Source: Aeromonas sobria
Lineage (GTDB): Bacteria > Pseudomonadota > Gammaproteobacteria > Enterobacterales > Aeromonadaceae
Direction of reading: 5' to 3'
NCBI RefSeq assembly: GCF_000820145.1
Contig: NZ_CDBW01000023.1
Span: forward strand, 62,001 to 126,000
DNA length: 64,000 nt
The position numbers and the translations under genes were made by a program. The notes under the pieces are model-generated. The model saw nothing but the letters and a program-made list of their open reading frames with translations, was not told the origin of the DNA and did not search any database. Each line of letters begins with the position of its first letter. Position 1 is the first letter of the stretch. Shown in pieces: positions 35,185 to 43,751 of this stretch.

Positions 35185-36056
35185 TGCGTTTCTTTCTGAG
35201 CCTGACCTTGCTGCTGACCAGCCTTACGGTGTGGAGCAAACCGCTGACCGTGGGGATCACCCTGCACCCTTATTACAGTTATGTGCACCATATTGTCGGT
35301 GATCGGGCCAAGGTCATTCCGCTCATCGAGAGTGGCTTCAATCCCCACAGTTATGAGCTGCAACCGAGCGACCTCAAGCGACTGGCCACCATGGATGCGC
35401 TGGTACTCAATGGTATCGGCCATGATGAGTTTGCGGTGCATGCCCTGGATGGTCTGGCGTTGCCCAACCTGACCCGCATTTATGCCAATGCCGATTTGCC
35501 GCTGCTCGCCACCGGCAAAGGGAGTTACAACCCCCATACCTTTGTCTCCATTGATGCGGCGGTGCGTCAGGTCTATACCATTGCCCGCGAATTGGGACGG
35601 CTCGACCCGGAAAATCGGGATTACTTTCAGCAAAATGCCCTGACCTATGCCCGCAGTTTGCGTGCCATCAAGAATCGTTACCGGGCCGAGTTGCTGGCGC
35701 TGGATCTGGCCAGTGTGCGTATTGCCAGTACCCATAATGCCTACGGCTACCTGCTGCAAGAGTTCGGCATCAGCATCGACACCGTCATTGAACCTGCCCA
35801 TGGGGTTGAGCCGAATGCGACCCAGTTACAACAGACCATAGCGCGGATCAAAGCGGCCAATATTCAGGTACTGTTTACCGAACTCGATATGGATAACCGC
35901 TACGTAGAACTGATCCAGGACGCCACCGGGATCCGGATTTACCACTTCTCCCACATGACCTTTGGTGACTATGACCCGACCCTGGTGAGCCGGGAGATGG
36001 AGCACAACCTCAAGACCCTGGTCAAGGCGCTGTCACTGGCGGCGCAGGCGAGCTGA
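35181..36056 (+). CDS. Metal ABC transporter substrate-binding protein, cluster 9 (ZnuA/FpvC-like)
   Basis: Periplasmic binding protein of 291 residues. The signal peptide ends near WSK, and the mature protein is a ZnuA/PsaA-type (A-1 cluster) fold with a long linking helix. Candidate metal ligands are His56 (GFNPHSYE), the His of ASTHNAYGY, and Glu/Asp in TELDMDNRY and FGDYDP. The His-rich loop typical of zinc-specific ZnuA is absent, which favours iron or manganese. In Pseudomonas the similarly placed FpvC chelates iron released from pyoverdine. It overlaps the upstream gene (ATGA) and the ATPase start (TGATG). Confidence 0.87.
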   Translation: MMRFFLSLTLLLTSLTVWSKPLTVGITLHPYYSYVHHIVGDRAKVIPLIESGFNPHSYELQPSDLKRLATMDALVLNGIGHDEFAVHALDGLALPNLTRIYANADLPLLATGKGSYNPHTFVSIDAAVRQVYTIARELGRLDPENRDYFQQNALTYARSLRAIKNRYRAELLALDLASVRIASTHNAYGYLLQEFGISIDTVIEPAHGVEPNATQLQQTIARIKAANIQVLFTELDMDNRYVELIQDATGIRIYHFSHMTFGDYDPTLVSREMEHNLKTLVKALSLAAQAS

Positions 36057-36739
36057 TGGGGCCCTCAATCATCTTGCAAGGGCTGGCCTTGTCACTTAAT
36101 CGGGTATCTATTCTCAAGCCGATCGATGGCACCTTTGAGTCGGGAAAACTGCATGCCATCGTCGGTCCCAACGGGGCGGGAAAATCCTCTCTGCTCAAGA
36201 GCGTGCTCGGTCTGAGACCTCATCGCGGCGAGGTATTCAGAGAGTGGCCGGGGGCGCCGGGGCCGGTGGCTTACGTGCCTCAGCAGAGCCAGTTTGAGCC
36301 ATCCCTGCCCATTACCATCAACGAATTTCTGCTCGCTACCTTCTCTCGTCGTCCGCTCTGGTTACCGATGAGCACAGCGGCAAAAAGCCGGATCGATCGC
36401 CTGTTGGCGCACGTCGGGCTCAGCGGCAAGGGGCACTTGCGTCTCGGTCAACTCTCCGGGGGGGAACGCCAACGGTTGCTATTGGCGCAGGGGCTGGATC
36501 AGCAGAGCCAACTCTGGTGTCTGGATGAACCCATGACCGGGCTCGATCAAGAAGGACAAGAGATGGTTAACCGCTTGCTGCTACAACTGCGTGAACAGGG
36601 GGTCACCATGCTGGTGGTTCACCATGATATGGCCTGGGTGAGGCGCTATGCCGATCGGGTGTGGCTCATCGATGGTGGTCTGGTTGCGGTTGGCACGCCG
36701 GATGAGATATTTGCTCACTCCCCGCAGGAGGTTCCGTGA
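36056..36739 (+). CDS. Metal ABC transporter ATP-binding protein (ZnuC/FpvD-like)
   Basis: ATPase of 227 residues with Walker A GPNGAGKSS, Q-loop in YVPQQSQFEPSLP, signature LSGGERQRLL, Walker B LWCLDEPMTGLD and the switch His in VVHHDMAW. The FEPSLP segment after the Q-loop is typical of manganese, zinc and iron A-1 type importers. It overlaps the binding-protein stop by one base and the permease by one base, so the importer subunits are made together. Confidence 0.9.
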   Translation: MGPSIILQGLALSLNRVSILKPIDGTFESGKLHAIVGPNGAGKSSLLKSVLGLRPHRGEVFREWPGAPGPVAYVPQQSQFEPSLPITINEFLLATFSRRPLWLPMSTAAKSRIDRLLAHVGLSGKGHLRLGQLSGGERQRLLLAQGLDQQSQLWCLDEPMTGLDQEGQEMVNRLLLQLREQGVTMLVVHHDMAWVRRYADRVWLIDGGLVAVGTPDEIFAHSPQEVP

Positions 36740-37617
36740 TGGAGGGTTTGCGTCAATGGGTATTTTCCCTCTTTGAAAGCGGCTATTTGCCCGAGATGTT
36801 CCAGTATGCCTTTCTGACCAATGCCCTGGTGGCGGCCTTGTTGATGGGGCCCTTGCTCGGGGCGCTGGGCCCGCTGGTGGTAGTCAAACGACTGGCGTTT
36901 TTCTCCGAAGCGGTCGGGCATGGCGCCCTGACTGGCGTCGCACTAGGGATCTTGCTGGGGGAGCCCGCCACAGCGCCGCTGGTGGCGCTGTTTTGTTTTT
37001 GCACCCTGTTTGCCTTGCTGTTGCACTGGGTCAAGAGCCGCACCCAGATCCCCTATGATGCGTTGGTGGGGGTGTTTCTCTCGTTTGCCATCGCCCTGGG
37101 GGCGGCCTTGCTGCTCTATGTGGCCAAGAGGGTCAACGTACACATTCTGGAGAACGTGCTGTTTGGCTCGATTCTGACGGTCAAGGATCTCGATCTGCTG
37201 GTGTTGCTGATCATTGCCATCCCGGCACTGCTGATGTTGTTGCGAGGCACCAATACCGCCCTGCTGGCAAGTCTGGCCCCTGAACTGGCCCGCAGTCGCG
37301 GGGTGTCGGTGCGTCTGTATGACTATCTGTTTGTTCTGTTGATTGCGTTGATGACGGTTGCCTCGGTCAAGGTGATTGGCGCCATTCTGGTGGGGGCACT
37401 GCTGCTTATCCCCGCGACCGCGGCCCGACTGGTGAGCCGCAGTGGTGCCCAGTTTTTCTGGTTATCGGTACTGTTTTCTACCCTCAGCTGTTTATTGGGC
37501 ATTTTGATTCCGATGGCTGGCGCCCTGCCACTCCCTTCCGGGGCGGCCATCGTGATGTTTGCCTCGCTCTTTTTTGTGCTTGCCCTCGGCTATCGTCGCT
37601 GGAGAACCATTGAATGA
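36739..37617 (+). CDS. Metal ABC transporter permease (ZnuB/FpvE-like)
   Basis: Inner-membrane permease of 292 residues with about eight helices. Typical ABC-3 family blocks are present: an early LGPLVVVKRLAFFSEAVGHGALTGVALG, then DALVGVFLSFAIALG, and VKVIGAILVGALLLIPATAARL near residue 225. I use the ATG at 36739, three bases inside a GTG, because AGGAGG lies seven bases before it. A single permease gene implies a homodimer. The stop overlaps the second binding protein by four bases. Confidence 0.9.
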   Translation: MEGLRQWVFSLFESGYLPEMFQYAFLTNALVAALLMGPLLGALGPLVVVKRLAFFSEAVGHGALTGVALGILLGEPATAPLVALFCFCTLFALLLHWVKSRTQIPYDALVGVFLSFAIALGAALLLYVAKRVNVHILENVLFGSILTVKDLDLLVLLIIAIPALLMLLRGTNTALLASLAPELARSRGVSVRLYDYLFVLLIALMTVASVKVIGAILVGALLLIPATAARLVSRSGAQFFWLSVLFSTLSCLLGILIPMAGALPLPSGAAIVMFASLFFVLALGYRRWRTIE

Positions 37618-38390
37618 AGTTTCTTATCCCTCTGCTGCTCAGCGTGTTGGCGTTACCGCTCTGGGCCGCGCCGACGGTGGTCAGTGCGGTACCCGTGCTG
37701 CACGGGATCAACCTGTCACTGTTGGCCGATACCGGCATCGAAGCACGTTACCTGCCACCTGCCAGATTGCCCCTTAACCGGCTCCCCGGCTGGCTGAACA
37801 AGGTGGATGTGGCCACCCTGGGACAGGCGGATGCCCTGCTTACCATGGAGTCGTTGCAACCCGATCTGGCGATTTATCCTCTGCTGCGCCAGCGTCAGAT
37901 CCGCATTGTACCGATCGATGTGGCCCAGGAGTTGGCGCCAGCAGGTGCCAAAGTGACCCTGCGACCGGACGGGGAGGGAGATTACTTCTGGCTCGATTTT
38001 GGCAACCTGACCCTGATGGGCAATGTGGCCGCGCGGGATCTGGCGCGGGTGTGGCCAGCCCAGAGCGCGCAGATTGAACGCAACCGCCAGCGACTGCTGC
38101 GGGCGGTGCAGGGCAGTGCCATGGCCATCGATAACCTGTTGCTCGAACACAATGTGGCCAGTCTGGCGGTGGCTGATGAGCGTTTGATGCCATTGGCGCT
38201 GGCGCTCGGTTTGCCACTGGTGGCTGAACAGGATGCCGATCTGGTGTTGACCAGCCGTCCCGCCAAGGGGGAGGCGCGTCGGATGTGGCAACCGGATCCC
38301 TTGCTACGGATGGGGGGGCAATCGATAGAGGTCTGGCTGGCGCAAAACCAGCAGGCGTTGAGTCACCAGCTTGCACCATCAGCAGAGTGA
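37614..38390 (+). CDS. Second, divergent metal/siderophore-binding protein (FpvF-like)
   Basis: Exported protein of 258 residues with a signal peptide ending LPLWAA. It has the cluster A-1 binding-protein shape (ADALLTMESLQPDLAIYPLL, GDYFWLDFGNLTLMGNVAARDL), but the first metal-ligand motif PHxYE of the other binding protein is missing. It reads YLPPARLPLNRLPGWL at the corresponding place. This suggests it does not chelate the bare metal in the usual way. Pseudomonas FpvF sits at the same position and is reported to interact with the siderophore. It is coupled to the permease by ATGA. Confidence 0.78.
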   Translation: MKFLIPLLLSVLALPLWAAPTVVSAVPVLHGINLSLLADTGIEARYLPPARLPLNRLPGWLNKVDVATLGQADALLTMESLQPDLAIYPLLRQRQIRIVPIDVAQELAPAGAKVTLRPDGEGDYFWLDFGNLTLMGNVAARDLARVWPAQSAQIERNRQRLLRAVQGSAMAIDNLLLEHNVASLAVADERLMPLALALGLPLVAEQDADLVLTSRPAKGEARRMWQPDPLLRMGGQSIEVWLAQNQQALSHQLAPSAE

Positions 38391-38403
38391 GCTCGGTATT
38401 TGA

Positions 38404-39381
38404 ATGCTGGATCTGATCGAGATAAAAATATTTTGTGCCGTGGTCGATAGCGGTGGGCTGACTGCCGCCGCCGATACCCTTGGCATGCCGAAATCGACCA
38501 TGAGTCGGCGCCTTACCCAACTGGAGCAGCGGGTTGGCCAGCCGTTATTACGTCGTCAAAGCAATCGGCTGCAGTTAACCGAAGCCGGTCGGCTATTTGA
38601 ATCCTATGCCCGGCAAATGTTGCGACTCTCGCAGCAAGGGTTGCAGGTGATAGAGGATCTGCGGGAAGAGGTGAGCGGGGAGCTGCAGGTGCGCTGTCAT
38701 CCCGTCTGTGCCGAGCCATGGTTTGTGGCCGCGCTGGAGTCATTTCTGGATCGCTACCCGGGGGCGCGGATCACCCTCAAAACCGAGGATAAGCTTCCCG
38801 TCAATGGTGCCAGCCAGGGTGCTATCTGGTGCTGGTTTGGTGCCGATCCCGAGAGTGACCTGCGATATGAGTCGTTGGTACAACTGCCTGCGTCACTCTA
38901 TGCCAGTCCCGAATATCTGGCACAGCAACCGCCGCTGCGGCATCCCGGAGATCTGATCACCCATGACTGGATCGGTGGTGAACTGTGCGTCAGCGAGGGG
39001 GTGCAACTACGGCATCGGCAGCAAGGAGAGTATCTGTGCCAACCAACCTCTGCCCGTTTGCTGTTTGATGATGTCGGCATGAGGATGAGCGCCATGTGCC
39101 GTGGACGAGGGATCGGCATTGTGCCAGATATCCGTGTCCGGGCGTTGAACCAGGCTCATCCGGACAGTCTGGTGCCTTGCTTGCCCGGGTGGCAGGCCGC
39201 GCCCTGGCAGGTGGGATTGCTCTATCCTTATGGGCGGCAGCCGCGCAAAGTGAGTGCATTACTCGCGCATATTCGTAGTGCGATCCCGCCATCCTGGCGT
39301 GGGTGCAAGCTGGACAAGCTGCCGACAAGATGTGAACATGACGCCCTTTATCGAGAGAGAGACTTGGCCAATGAGCTATGA
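38404..39381 (+). CDS. LysR-family transcriptional regulator
   Basis: Regulator of 325 residues. The winged helix-turn-helix is MLDLIEIKIFCAVVDSGGLT with AAADTLGMPKSTMSRRLTQL, followed by a substrate-binding-like domain with CWFGADPESDL and MCRGRGIGIVPDIRV. It begins only 13 bp after the last transporter gene on the same strand, so it may be co-transcribed with, and may regulate, the metal-uptake operon. The effector is not deducible. Its 3' end overlaps the DUF2750 gene by 11 bp. Confidence 0.87.
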   Translation: MLDLIEIKIFCAVVDSGGLTAAADTLGMPKSTMSRRLTQLEQRVGQPLLRRQSNRLQLTEAGRLFESYARQMLRLSQQGLQVIEDLREEVSGELQVRCHPVCAEPWFVAALESFLDRYPGARITLKTEDKLPVNGASQGAIWCWFGADPESDLRYESLVQLPASLYASPEYLAQQPPLRHPGDLITHDWIGGELCVSEGVQLRHRQQGEYLCQPTSARLLFDDVGMRMSAMCRGRGIGIVPDIRVRALNQAHPDSLVPCLPGWQAAPWQVGLLYPYGRQPRKVSALLAHIRSAIPPSWRGCKLDKLPTRCEHDALYRERDLANEL

Positions 39382-39763
39382 ACTGAGTGACACCGAGCGC
39401 AATGCCGCGCTGCAACTGAATGCTGACTACCGTTACGAGCACTTCATCAGCAAGCTGGTCGAGCATGAAGAGCTGTTTGTTCTGACTGACGAACATGGCG
39501 TCATGATGCTGACCACCGACGATGAAGATTGCATCCCGGTATGGCCGCACCCGGAGTACGCCCAGGCGTGGGCCGAAGGTGAGTGGGCTGAGTGCAAGCC
39601 GCAGTCCATCACCCTCAAGGTGTGGCTGGAGCGCTGGGTTGACGGTATGGAGCAGGACGAGCTGTGTGTCGCCGTGTTCCCGACCCCGGATCAGGAAGGC
39701 ATCGTACTGGAGCCGGGCGACGTGGCTGACGCCATCGCAGAGAAGCAGGCCAAGCGCGCCTGA
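39371..39763 (+). CDS. DUF2750 domain-containing protein
   Basis: Soluble acidic protein of 130 residues. The signature DDEDCIPVWPHPEYAQAWA, EGEWAECKPQSITLKVWLERW and GMEQDELCVAVFP identifies DUF2750, whose function is unknown. The start at MSYELSD overlaps the LysR stop. Codon usage is strongly biased toward common codons compared with the neighbouring operon, suggesting decent expression. A strong bidirectional terminator follows. Confidence 0.85.
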   Translation: MSYELSDTERNAALQLNADYRYEHFISKLVEHEELFVLTDEHGVMMLTTDDEDCIPVWPHPEYAQAWAEGEWAECKPQSITLKVWLERWVDGMEQDELCVAVFPTPDQEGIVLEPGDVADAIAEKQAKRA

Positions 39764-39795
39764 TTACCGCTGCATTCGCAACACAGGTTGCCAAC

Positions 39796-39829
39796 AAAGA
39801 CCCCGCTAGCTAGCGGGGTCTTTTGTTTT
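39796..39829. terminator. Bidirectional terminator between DUF2750 and the YejA-like gene
   Basis: Perfect 28-bp palindrome AAAGACCCCGCTAG / CTAGCGGGGTCTTT, followed by TGTTTT on the plus strand. Confidence 0.88.
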
Positions 39830-39858
39830 AAGGCCTTTTGCCGAGTGAACTGTCGCTA

Positions 39859-41709
39859 TCAGGGCTGGCGATAGGTGGTGTCAATAATGGGATCGGCAGG
39901 GAAGGTCTGGCCGCTCTTGATCGCCGCCTTGGTCTCTGACTTCAACTTTTCATCGATCCACAGCAGGCCGCCATAGCTGTAACCGCTATTGTCGCCACCG
40001 AGGGGCCAGTAGAGCAACTCGCTCTTGGGGGTTGCGGGCACCTTGGGCAGCTTGAGCCAGCGCCAGGCCCCTTCCCGGGTGTAGGGCACCTGATAGGCGG
40101 GGACGAAGCTGGCCAGCTCATAGAGCCGCTGCTGGATCTGCCGCGACAGGGTCGCCTTTTTGGCAAAATCGAACTCCTTGTCGTACTGCTCCACCAGCGC
40201 CGTGATTGCGTCGTCATCGATGTTCATGATGTTGTTGGTTTGCGGCTTGTTGGCGTTGATCTTGTGGAAGAACTCCCAATAGGCGGGGTAGCGGCCGCCG
40301 CTCCAGGCCATCCAGGCGCTCTGGTGTTTTTTCTCCAGCATCGATTTGAAACCGGCCGAGGCATCCATCAGATTGAGCTCCAGATTAAGCCCCGCCTTCT
40401 TGGCCTCTTCCCGCAGCAAAGTGAGCCGCTGGGCGTGCTCTGCGGTGGTGTAGGTGATGGCGAGAGTCAGTGACTGGCCTTTGTCGTTTTGCAAAATTCC
40501 CTGCGGCCCCGCCTTGTTGAAACCGGCCTTGGCAAAGTATTGCCGTGCCAGTTTGGGATCGAACGGACGGGCCTTGATCTCGCTGTTGGTAAACTCCCCC
40601 TGACCGGATCCATAGCTGTTGAGGCGCTGGTAATCTCCCCGCAACAGGGTGGTGAGCATCTTGTCGAGGTTGAGGGCATGCTGGATCCCTAGCCGCACAT
40701 TGAGGTCTTTGAGCAGCGGATCGGCGGTGTTGAGATAGAGCCCCATCGGCGATTGCGGTGTCTGGTTGTAGAACCAGATACGCGCGATATATCCCTTTTC
40801 GAACTCCGATGTTTTGGTCTTGTCGTGCCACCAGTTGGGCATCACCAGCGGGAAGCTGTCGAGATCGCCGCGCAGGAAGTGTTGCCAGGCGATGTTCAGA
40901 TCCCTGAGCACCTTGATCTCGATCCGCGCGGGATTGAAGCGATGCTGGAAGTAACGCTCGTCATCCCCCCACCAGTTTTCAATCCGTTTGAAGGTGACCG
41001 ACTTGCCCTTTTTCACCTGATCGAGCTGATAGGGGCCGGTGACCGGCAACACCTTCCAGTTGTACTCCTTGACCCAGTTGGCAGTGAGCTTGATGGCGTG
41101 GCTCGGCTCCGGGCTGATGGGCAGTGATTCGAGCAGATCCTGGCGGCTCTTTTCGGTGCCGCTGGTGATGGCCAGGGTGTGATCATCAAACTTGGTGATA
41201 TCGGTTATCTGGGTGCTGTAGTAGTTGTTGTACCAGGGGTCGTTGATCTCCTTGCTGCGCATCATCTTGAGGGTAAAGAGCCAGTCATCGGCGGTGACCG
41301 GTTGACCGTCTGACCAGCGCGCCTTGGGATTGATGCGAAAATAGAGGGTCTTGTGGTCGGCGCCGAAGGCCCACTCGTTTGCCAGCATTGGCATGGGGTT
41401 GCCGGTGACGGGATGAGTGCTCAGCAGAGGCAGGTTGGTTTCCCGCACGTAACCGGCAAAGCCGCCGTTGGAGTCGGGGCCATATTTGCGCAAGGTCAGG
41501 GGGAAGCTGGTCATAAAGGTGCGAAAGGTGCCGCCGCGCTTGGCGGCCGGATCGGCATAGAGCGGATCCTGGTTGTTGCTCTCCCACTTCAAGTCTGCGG
41601 GCAGGATGGCACTCCAGCCAAACGGGCTCCAGCACAGGGTCAGGGTGATGGCGGTGGCGCGAATGATAGGGGGGAGGCGGCGCCCCCCGGCAGTGATAGT
41701 CGATGGCAT
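39859..41709 (-). CDS. Extracellular solute-binding protein family 5, YejA-like
   Basis: Periplasmic binding protein of 616 residues for oligopeptides or similar ligands. The signal peptide is long, with hydrophobic core ATAITLTLCWSPFGWS. The family 5 signature is visible as YFRINPKARWSDGQPVTADD and GLYLNTADPLLKDLNVRLG. The early block GGTFRTFMTSFPLTLRKYGP matches the YejA type rather than OppA. It stands alone; no permease or ATPase is adjacent, so it must serve a transporter encoded elsewhere or act as an orphan. AGGAG precedes the ATG. Confidence 0.87.
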   Translation of the reverse strand: MPSTITAGGRRLPPIIRATAITLTLCWSPFGWSAILPADLKWESNNQDPLYADPAAKRGGTFRTFMTSFPLTLRKYGPDSNGGFAGYVRETNLPLLSTHPVTGNPMPMLANEWAFGADHKTLYFRINPKARWSDGQPVTADDWLFTLKMMRSKEINDPWYNNYYSTQITDITKFDDHTLAITSGTEKSRQDLLESLPISPEPSHAIKLTANWVKEYNWKVLPVTGPYQLDQVKKGKSVTFKRIENWWGDDERYFQHRFNPARIEIKVLRDLNIAWQHFLRGDLDSFPLVMPNWWHDKTKTSEFEKGYIARIWFYNQTPQSPMGLYLNTADPLLKDLNVRLGIQHALNLDKMLTTLLRGDYQRLNSYGSGQGEFTNSEIKARPFDPKLARQYFAKAGFNKAGPQGILQNDKGQSLTLAITYTTAEHAQRLTLLREEAKKAGLNLELNLMDASAGFKSMLEKKHQSAWMAWSGGRYPAYWEFFHKINANKPQTNNIMNIDDDAITALVEQYDKEFDFAKKATLSRQIQQRLYELASFVPAYQVPYTREGAWRWLKLPKVPATPKSELLYWPLGGDNSGYSYGGLLWIDEKLKSETKAAIKSGQTFPADPIIDTTYRQP

Positions 41710-41839
41710 GTCCTTGCTCTCCTGAAAGTCTGCTTCCTGCAGATCACGCGCTGGTGATGTCAGTCCCGAAGGGGACTAGCTCATCATGAAAATTTTATCC
41801 TGTCAGGTCAATGAAATAGCGCAAATGGGCAGGCGTTCA

Positions 41840-42733
41840 TCATGTCGTACTCTGTGGTTTGAACCAGCGCAGTCGGCTACCCAGCAGATGCACCACAAAG
41901 CCGAGCAGCACCAGACCGGAGCCCAGCCACTGCAAGGTAGTCGGATGTTCATCGAGCAGCAGGGCGGCCGCCACCATACCGACACAGGGGATAAGCAGGG
42001 AGAGCGGCGCCACCTGTGCCACCGGATAGCGCATCAGCAGCCGTCCCCACAGGCCGTAACCCAGCCAGGTCGCGACATACGAGAGATAGAGCACGCACAA
42101 TAATCCCTGCCAGCTGAAGTTGAGCAGGCTGCTGGCAATCAGTTCCGGCCCTTCGAACAGCCAGGAGAGGGCGAAAAACGGCAGGATGGGCACCAGCCCA
42201 GCCCAGGCGATCAGGCTGGGCAGGGAGGTGTGATAGCGCAGACCAATCTGGCGATTGATGACGTTGCCAAGGCCCCAACAGGCTGCAGCGCACAGCGTCA
42301 GGAGAAACCCGAGCAAGGTCAGGTTGCCTTCACCGTGAGTGGCGATGAGATAGAGGCCGAACCCCGCCAAGGGCAACGCCACCCAGTGGTGGGGCTGCCA
42401 GCGCTCCCCGAGCCAGATCATGGCAAACAGCAGGGTGAACACCACCTGGGATTGCAGCACCAACGAGGCCATGCCCGCCGGCATGCCGAACTTCATGGCA
42501 CTGAACAAAAATGCGAACTGGCCGAGGCTGATGGCGCCGCCATAGGCCAGCAGCCAGCGCCAGGGCATGGCGGGCTTGGGCACCAGCAAGATGGCGGGAA
42601 AGACCACGCCGATAAAGCGCAGTGCCCCCAACAGTAGCGGTGGTATCCCCTCCAGCCCCCACTTGATGGCGACGAAGTTGAGCCCCCAGCAGAGGATGAC
42701 CAGAGCGGCCAGACACTTGTCCTTGGTTTGCAT
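41840..42733 (-). CDS. eamA: EamA-family metabolite exporter
   Basis: Drug/metabolite transporter with ten helices in two EamA repeats, 297 residues from the preferred start MQTKDKC. The N-terminal block VILCWGLNFVAIKWGLEGIP, then LGALRFIGVVFPAI, FGMPAGMASLVLQSQVVFT and, in the second half, YVATWLGYGLWGRLL and APLSLLIPCVGM closely follow E. coli EamA, which exports O-acetylserine and cysteine. Substrate is inferred from similarity only. The neighbouring genes give no metabolic clue. An ATG six codons upstream is also possible. Confidence 0.82.
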   Translation of the reverse strand: MQTKDKCLAALVILCWGLNFVAIKWGLEGIPPLLLGALRFIGVVFPAILLVPKPAMPWRWLLAYGGAISLGQFAFLFSAMKFGMPAGMASLVLQSQVVFTLLFAMIWLGERWQPHHWVALPLAGFGLYLIATHGEGNLTLLGFLLTLCAAACWGLGNVINRQIGLRYHTSLPSLIAWAGLVPILPFFALSWLFEGPELIASSLLNFSWQGLLCVLYLSYVATWLGYGLWGRLLMRYPVAQVAPLSLLIPCVGMVAAALLLDEHPTTLQWLGSGLVLLGFVVHLLGSRLRWFKPQSTT

Positions 42734-42909
42734 GGTTGAAATCCCTGTCATCAGCAGTGCGGCGAGCGGGTGGGTTTACACAGCCCGGCGCGATCGGCAA
42801 GAGGGGGAGCATACCCTTGGGCATGTGGTGAGTGTCAAGGAGAAAGACCCGTTTGGACGTTCCTGGTTGAGGGGCCGGTGGCGGGGTCAGGTGGTAAGGT
42901 CAGGGGAGA

Positions 42910-43656
42910 TCAGGCCGCAACGCAGTGCAGGGTGATCCCCTTGGCCGCGATGGCCGCACGCATGGGGGCGGGCAGGGCATCATCGGTGACCAGCACCTTG
43001 ATCTGGCCCGGCGCGCCAAGCTGGCTCGGGTGGATGGCGCCAAATTTGCTGCTGTCGGTGATCACCACATTGGTCATCCCCTTGGCCAGCACGCTGTTGA
43101 CCACATCGGCCCGCATCATGTCGCGGCCGGTAAAGCCCACCTCGGGGTGAAAACCGTCGACTCCGATAAAGGCCTTGGAGAAGTGTACCTGCTCGATACA
43201 GAGGCGAGTCAGCGGCCCCACCACGCTTTCGCTCTGATGCTGGAACAGCCCGCCGAGCAGCACCACCTGGGCCGGGGTGTCTTTGAGCAGGTGGGCGATA
43301 TAGCTGCTGATGGTGATGATGGTGACCCGTTTGTGCAGGGCCAGATGGCGCGCCAGAATGGCGTTGGCGCTGCCCCCTTCGATAAAGACCGTCTCGCCAT
43401 CTTCCACCAGCTGGGCGGCCCGCTCGGCGAGGCGCTCCTTGAGCAGGTAGTTGATGTTCATCCGGGCATCCGGGTCATCGGTCTCCAGCGCCATGGCAGA
43501 GCCATGTACCCGTCTGAGCAGCCCCTGTTTTTCCAGCGCGGTGAGGTCGTTACGCACCGTCACCTCCGACACGCCGGTGTGTTGGGAGAGCTCACTCACG
43601 CTCATCTTGCGAGCCTGATGGACCAGAGTGAGGATCAGTTGGTGGCGTGGATTCAT
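42910..43656 (-). CDS. DeoR-family transcriptional regulator
   Basis: Regulator of 248 residues. The DeoR helix-turn-helix is HQLILTLVHQARKMSVSELSQ followed by VSEVTVRNDLTALEKQGLLRR. The C-terminal sugar-phosphate sensor domain has FIEGGSANAILARHL, LLGGLFQHQSESVVGPL, FIGVDGFHPEVGFTGRDM and VVITDSSKFG. It lies just downstream of the glycyl radical enzyme on the same strand. DeoR-type regulators usually respond to phosphorylated sugars, which fits the aldolase and glycyl-radical genes. Direct repeats TTTCATTC in their shared promoter region could be its operator. Confidence 0.88.
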   Translation of the reverse strand: MNPRHQLILTLVHQARKMSVSELSQHTGVSEVTVRNDLTALEKQGLLRRVHGSAMALETDDPDARMNINYLLKERLAERAAQLVEDGETVFIEGGSANAILARHLALHKRVTIITISSYIAHLLKDTPAQVVLLGGLFQHQSESVVGPLTRLCIEQVHFSKAFIGVDGFHPEVGFTGRDMMRADVVNSVLAKGMTNVVITDSSKFGAIHPSQLGAPGQIKVLVTDDALPAPMRAAIAAKGITLHCVAA

Positions 43657-43686
43657 GGTGCGCTCGCATGCAAAGTGGTGGATAGC

Positions 43687-43713
43687 GGCAAGCCACCCGT
43701 GGGGTGGCTTGCC
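43687..43713 (-). other. Hairpin between the glycyl radical enzyme and deoR-type genes
   Basis: Perfect 12-bp stem GGCAAGCCACCC / GGGTGGCTTGCC with a 3-nt loop. There is no U tract on the minus strand. It may lower read-through to the regulator or stabilise the upstream mRNA. Confidence 0.45.
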
Positions 43714-43751
43714 AATCATATGACGTCACAGGCGCCATGGGGAGCGCCCCG

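Noticed and set aside
41762..41777. AGTCCC-GAAG-GGGACT hairpin upstream of the YejA-like gene
   Set aside because: It lies upstream of that gene and beyond its start; no terminator tail or known operator pattern.
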